Positions 5,721-8,440 of a DNA stretch of 8,440 nucleotides are shown in pieces. The notes beneath the pieces were generated by a model. The model saw only the letters and a list, made by a program, of their open reading frames with translations, was not told where the DNA came from and ran no database searches. Position numbers and translations under genes: made by a program. This DNA comes from an uncultured Oscillospiraceae bacterium (GTDB taxonomy: Bacteria > Bacillota > Clostridia > Oscillospirales > Acutalibacteraceae): assembly GCA_958354085.1 (NCBI GenBank), contig CATWUX010000094.1:1-8440 (forward strand), in the 5' to 3' direction. The first letter of the stretch is position 1. Each line of letters opens with the position of its first letter.

Positions 5721-6389
5721 ATGGACAAGCCTGTTATACGCGCGCTGCTGTTCGATCTGGACGGAACGCTGGCAAACACGATGCAGGATCTGGCGGCCGC
5801 GACCAATCGCGCGCTGGAACTAAACGGTTTTCCCGTGTGTCCGCTCTCCGCTTACGCCCACATGGTGGGGAACGGCGCACGCAAACTGATCGAACGCAGT
5901 CTGGGCAAGGCGGCAACACCGGAATTGACCGAACGCGTGCTGGCGGATTTTCTGCGTATTTACGACAACGCCTGTATGGTGGATACCCGTCCATATGACG
6001 GACTTCCCGAAGCGCTGTCCGTTCTAAAGGCGCGCGGTCTGCGCATGGCGGTGGTGACCAACAAGCCGGAACCGCAGGCGCGCAAAATCGTCGATCAGCT
6101 GTTTCCCGGCGTTTTTGAAGCAGTTTACGGCGGGCGTCCGGGACGAAAGCCCAAGCCGGATCCGTCCACGGCGCTTGAAGCAGCGGAAAAGCTGGGCGCG
6201 ATGCCGGAAGAAACGCTGTTTATCGGCGACTCCGACGTGGATATTTTTACATCCAAGGCCGCCAACATGCAAAGCATCGGCTGCGGCTGGGGCTTTCGAG
6301 GAATTCAGGAGTTATGCGACGCCGGAGCCGATTTTCCTGTGAATAGTCCACAGGAAATGCTGCAATGCATTCTGCATATTCTTGCGTAA
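5721..6389 (+). CDS. gph: HAD family hydrolase, phosphoglycolate phosphatase-like
   Basis: The product has 222 residues and all four HAD motifs: LLFDLDGTLANT with nucleophile Asp12 and acid/base Asp14, VVTNKP with Thr113, RKPKPDP with Lys145, and FIGDSDVDIFTSKAA with Asp170 and Asp174 for magnesium. A helical cap of about residues 18-95 makes it a type C1 (Gph/PGMB-like) enzyme. It probably hydrolyses a small phosphorylated metabolite such as 2-phosphoglycolate; beta-phosphoglucomutase is the alternative, but the KPKPDP motif and the cap sequence favour a phosphatase. The ATG at 5721 gives the usual family start (MDKPVIRALLFDLDGTL). A TTG at 5715 is in frame but overlaps the epimerase stop and has no better ribosome site. 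No strong ribosome binding site is seen, so translation is probably coupled to the epimerase. The gene symbol is tentative. Confidence 0.85.
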   Translation: MDKPVIRALLFDLDGTLANTMQDLAAATNRALELNGFPVCPLSAYAHMVGNGARKLIERSLGKAATPELTERVLADFLRIYDNACMVDTRPYDGLPEALSVLKARGLRMAVVTNKPEPQARKIVDQLFPGVFEAVYGGRPGRKPKPDPSTALEAAEKLGAMPEETLFIGDSDVDIFTSKAANMQSIGCGWGFRGIQELCDAGADFPVNSPQEMLQCILHILA

Positions 6390-6402
6390 GTTATGCATTT
6401 TT
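6364..6402 (+). terminator. Weak possible terminator at the end of the phosphatase gene
   Basis: AATGCAT (6364-6370) and ATGCATT (6393-6399) form a 7-bp AT-rich stem around a 22-base loop, followed by a short T-run to 6402. The stem starts inside the coding region and is weak, so some readthrough into the transporter operon is possible. Confidence 0.3.
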
Positions 6403-6406
6403 CCTC

Positions 6407-6435
6407 TTGATAATTTTCATGAGGCGGTTTATAAT
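6407..6435 (+). promoter_or_regulatory. Sigma-A promoter of the amino acid ABC transporter operon
   Basis: TTGATA (6407-6412) and TATAAT (6430-6435) are spaced by 17 bases. Transcription would start near 6442, leaving a short leader of about 27 bases with no room for a riboswitch or T-box. Any control should act through DNA-binding proteins near this promoter. Confidence 0.88.
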
Positions 6436-6456
6436 AGAAACAACGAAATTTATTTT

Positions 6457-6462
6457 GGAGGG
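6457..6462 (+). promoter_or_regulatory. Ribosome binding site that fixes the substrate-binding protein start
   Basis: GGAGGG lies 6 bases before the ATG at 6469. It excludes an in-frame upstream ATG at 6382, which lies in the phosphatase 3' end and upstream of the promoter. Confidence 0.9.
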
Positions 6463-6468
6463 TTACAT

Positions 6469-7290
6469 ATGAAAAAGATGCTTTCGCTGCTTTGCGCAGC
6501 GGCTATGCTGGTCGCTTTCGGCGCCGGCTGCAAATCAAACGACAAAGATTCCAGTGACGGTTCCGGCACGACCACCAAGAAAGAGCTGCGTGTGGCTACC
6601 AATGCCGAATTTGAACCGTGGGAAACCTTGGACTCCGACAACAACGTCGTCGGTGCGGATGCCGATATCATCAACGCGGTTGCCGACAAAATGGGCATGA
6701 CGGTCAAATTCCAAAACATGAAGTTTGAGGGCGTTGTGGGTTCCGTCGCCTCCGGCGCAAGCGATGTCGCGATCTCCGGTCTGACGATCAATGCCACCCG
6801 TTTGAAATCCGTGGATTTTTCCACTCCCTATTATGAAGGCGCCGCACAGATCCTGATCGTCAAAAAGGATGACACCACCTTTACCGGCACCACCAAGGAA
6901 GAGCTGGACGCACAGCTGGTAGGCAAGCGCATCGGCGTGTGCATCACCTTTACCGGCGAAGCCTACGCAAAGGGCGATGAGGACTGGGGCTTTGCCGGCA
7001 TCAAAGATGCCCAGATTTCTTCTTTTGACAACATCGGTCTGGCCATTCAGGACATGAAGAACGGCAAACTCGACGCCATTATCATGGACGATTCGGTTGC
7101 CAAGGATGCGGTTGCCACCGACGAAAACAAAGACAGCGTCAAGGCCATTGATGTGCCGCTGACCGTTGAAAAGTACGGCATCGCGATCAAAAAGGGGAAC
7201 ACGGAGCTGCTCGACAAAGTCAATGCGGCTCTGAAAGAGTTAAAAGATTCCGGTGAACTCGACAACATTCTGAAAAAGTGGAATGTCTAA
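6469..7290 (+). CDS. Polar amino acid ABC transporter substrate-binding lipoprotein (SBP family 3)
   Basis: The product has 273 residues. A lipoprotein signal (MKKMLSLLCAAAMLVAFGAGC) predicts cleavage before Cys21, lipid anchoring and display outside the membrane; the lipobox FGAGC has glycine at -3 rather than the usual leucine. A Ser/Asp/Thr-rich linker follows to about residue 38. The mature part is a two-lobed family 3 binding protein: ELRVATNAEFEPWE (39-52), VGADADIINAVADKMG (61-76), ISGLTINATRLKSVDFSTPYY with Arg111 expected to hold the ligand carboxylate, and KLDAIIMDD with Asp207 expected to hold the amino group. These proteins deliver amino acids such as glutamine, arginine or cystine to the permease. 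It heads an operon with the permease 29 bp downstream. The exact amino acid cannot be assigned from sequence. Confidence 0.93.
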   Translation: MKKMLSLLCAAAMLVAFGAGCKSNDKDSSDGSGTTTKKELRVATNAEFEPWETLDSDNNVVGADADIINAVADKMGMTVKFQNMKFEGVVGSVASGASDVAISGLTINATRLKSVDFSTPYYEGAAQILIVKKDDTTFTGTTKEELDAQLVGKRIGVCITFTGEAYAKGDEDWGFAGIKDAQISSFDNIGLAIQDMKNGKLDAIIMDDSVAKDAVATDENKDSVKAIDVPLTVEKYGIAIKKGNTELLDKVNAALKELKDSGELDNILKKWNV

Positions 7291-7319
7291 TGCTGTAAAA
7301 CGGGGGAATCAGGTTCGAG

Positions 7320-8024
7320 ATGTCGAATATTTTTCAAAACTTTCCTGAGCGCGTGTATCGCATATTCATTGAAGAAGAAGGCTACAAGCTCATGCTGGAG
7401 GGGCTGCAGCACACCATTTTGATTGCGCTCTGCTCTCTGGTCATCGGTATCGTAATGGGGACGCTCCTGAGCGTTGTCAAAGTCACACCCCGCACCAATC
7501 CGATCGTACGCGTTCTCCACTTTTTGGCGGATGTTTATATTACCGTTATCCGTGGAACGCCGGTTGTAGTCCAGCTTTTGCTCATTTATTTTGCGATACT
7601 CAGCCCTTTGGGATGGGATGCGCTTGTTGTCGCTATTCTGGTATTCGGCATCAACAGCAGCGCCTATGTGGCGGAAATTATCCGCGGCGGTATTCTGGCG
7701 GTGGACAAGGGACAGATGGAAGCCGGCCGCTCGCTCGGACTCAGCTATGGTACAACTATGCTGCGTATCGTGCTGCCGCAGGCAATCAAAAATATCCTGC
7801 CTGCCCTCGGCAATGAATTCATCGTTCTGATCAAAGAAACCTCGGTTGCCAGCTTTATTACGGTCACCGACCTGACACGGGCGGCGCAATCGCTCAACGG
7901 GAAATACTATGATGTGTTCGTGACCTATCTTGTGCTGGCCGTTGTCTATCTCGTGTTGGTCATGATCGCGACCTTCTTTGTAAACCTGATGGAAAGGAGG
8001 CTGCGCAGAAGTGATAACCGTTAA
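7320..8024 (+). CDS. Polar amino acid ABC transporter permease (HisM/GlnP family)
   Basis: The 234-residue integral membrane subunit provides the transport path. Hydrophobic segments are visible at about 30-53, 65-94, 101-126 and 199-225, with shorter ones between, consistent with five membrane helices. Conserved family features are EGLQHTILIAL near 27-37, VIRGTPVVVQLLLIYF (76-91), AYVAEIIRGGI and the EAA loop EAGRSLGLSYGTTMLRIVLPQA (134-155), which couples to the ATPase. Only one permease is seen, so it probably forms a homodimer. The start at 7320 follows the substrate-binding protein stop by 29 bp, with GGGGGAATCAGG upstream. Its last 14 bases overlap the ATPase start, indicating translational coupling. 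Confidence 0.95.
   Translation: MSNIFQNFPERVYRIFIEEEGYKLMLEGLQHTILIALCSLVIGIVMGTLLSVVKVTPRTNPIVRVLHFLADVYITVIRGTPVVVQLLLIYFAILSPLGWDALVVAILVFGINSSAYVAEIIRGGILAVDKGQMEAGRSLGLSYGTTMLRIVLPQAIKNILPALGNEFIVLIKETSVASFITVTDLTRAAQSLNGKYYDVFVTYLVLAVVYLVLVMIATFFVNLMERRLRRSDNR
7993..8000 (+). promoter_or_regulatory. Ribosome binding site inside the permease gene for the GTG-start ATPase
   Basis: AAAGGAGG inside the permease coding sequence lies 10 bases before the GTG at 8011. It supports a non-ATG start and a 14-bp overlap of the two genes. Confidence 0.85.
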
Positions 8025-8440
8025 TAATTTATGGAAGCGTTTCGGCAAGCTGGAGGTGCTCAAGGGCATCGATACCCATATCTCCGCTGGCGAGTGCGTC
8101 TGCGTGATCGGCCCCTCCGGTAGCGGAAAATCCACTTTTTTACGTTGTATCAATCTGCTGGAGACCCCTTCCGACGGCGATATTATCATTGAAGGCATTT
8201 CCGCTATGCAGCATATGAAGCAAATTGATCAGCTGCGGCAAAAGGTGGGCATGGTGTTTCAGCAGTTTAATCTGTTCCCGCATATGACGGTTTTGCAGAA
8301 TGTGACGCTCGCGCCGATGAAGCTCAAAGGGCTGTCCGCTGCGGATGCGGCAGAAAAAGCCATGCAGCTGCTGGCCAGCGTAGGCGTTGCGGACAAAGCC
8401 AGCGAATACCCCGGCCGTCTGTCCGGCGGACAAAAGCAGC
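8011..8440 (+). CDS. Polar amino acid ABC transporter ATP-binding protein (GlnQ-like), 3' end cut by window edge
   Basis: A GTG start at 8011 opens a frame that runs to the right edge (143 codons, rather more than half of the usual 240-250). The start is fixed by AAAGGAGG (7993-8000), 10 bases upstream, and by the family-like N terminus (ITVNNLWKRFGKLEVLKGID). Walker A is GPSGSGKST (34-42), the Q-loop lies in MVFQQFNLFPHMTV (81-94), and the signature LSGGQ is at 137-141, with Lys where most relatives read Gln at 142. Walker B and the H-loop lie beyond the edge. It would power import by hydrolysing ATP on the cytoplasmic face. The gene overlaps the permease stop by 14 bp, completing the binding protein, permease, ATPase order. 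Confidence 0.95.
   Translation, partial: MITVNNLWKRFGKLEVLKGIDTHISAGECVCVIGPSGSGKSTFLRCINLLETPSDGDIIIEGISAMQHMKQIDQLRQKVGMVFQQFNLFPHMTVLQNVTLAPMKLKGLSAADAAEKAMQLLASVGVADKASEYPGRLSGGQKQ

Noticed and set aside
6382..6468. Upstream ATG at 6382 giving a 29-residue N-terminal extension of the binding protein
   Set aside because: It precedes the promoter and would place the signal peptide internally. GGAGGG at 6457-6462 supports the ATG at 6469.
7287..8198. Long minus-strand open frame opposite the permease and ATPase
   Set aside because: The plus-strand permease and ATPase are unambiguous; the opposite frame matches nothing I recognise.
1..8440. CRISPR array, insertion sequence, phage genes, tRNA or defence system
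   Set aside because: I saw no spaced direct repeats, transposase or integrase motifs, tRNA-like cloverleaf or nuclease-like genes. All long coding regions are explained by housekeeping or transport families.

Overview
The window looks like ordinary chromosome from a Gram-positive anaerobe of the class Clostridia, probably near the Oscillospiraceae or Ruminococcaceae. The reasons are strong AGGAGG-type ribosome binding sites, textbook sigma-A promoters with 17-bp spacers, a DegV family protein, a two-gene Ktr-type potassium system, a lipoprotein solute-binding protein, and fairly GC-rich coding sequence. The species cannot be named from sequence alone. I see no mobile element, CRISPR array, rRNA or tRNA.

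Layout. Positions 1-1204 (minus) hold a nearly complete DegT/DnrJ/EryC1/StrS sugar aminotransferase that runs off the left edge, with its own promoter at 1254-1282. Positions 1442-2287 (minus) hold a DegV/FakB-type fatty-acid-binding protein, which ends in a strong terminator at 1387-1416. Positions 2288-2583 are a divergent control region with back-to-back promoters. Positions 2584-4680 (plus) hold ktrB and ktrA, encoding the membrane and gating subunits of a potassium uptake system, followed by hairpins and a terminator. Positions 4840-6389 (plus) hold a LacX-like aldose 1-epimerase and a Gph-like HAD phosphatase separated by 2 bp. Positions 6407-8440 (plus) hold a polar amino acid ABC importer operon (lipoprotein, permease, ATPase) with its own promoter; the ATPase runs off the right edge.

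How the genes work together. KtrB and KtrA form one complex. The three ABC genes form one importer. The epimerase and phosphatase are probably co-transcribed sugar or sugar-phosphate housekeeping enzymes. The aminotransferase probably makes an amino sugar for surface glycans and its partners should lie left of the window.

The most interesting signal is regulatory. The degV promoter is a perfect TTGACA-17-TATAAT, and the DNA just downstream carries two near-identical perfect palindromes with the core TTTGATWATCAAA, centred 33 bp apart. One covers the predicted transcription start and the other sits just ahead of the ribosome binding site. The core resembles, from memory, the operator of FabT-type MarR regulators of fatty acid synthesis. 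Since DegV proteins bind fatty acids as FakB subunits of fatty acid kinase, this suggests a lipid-responsive switch on fatty acid uptake. Nothing else here looks like an undescribed system.
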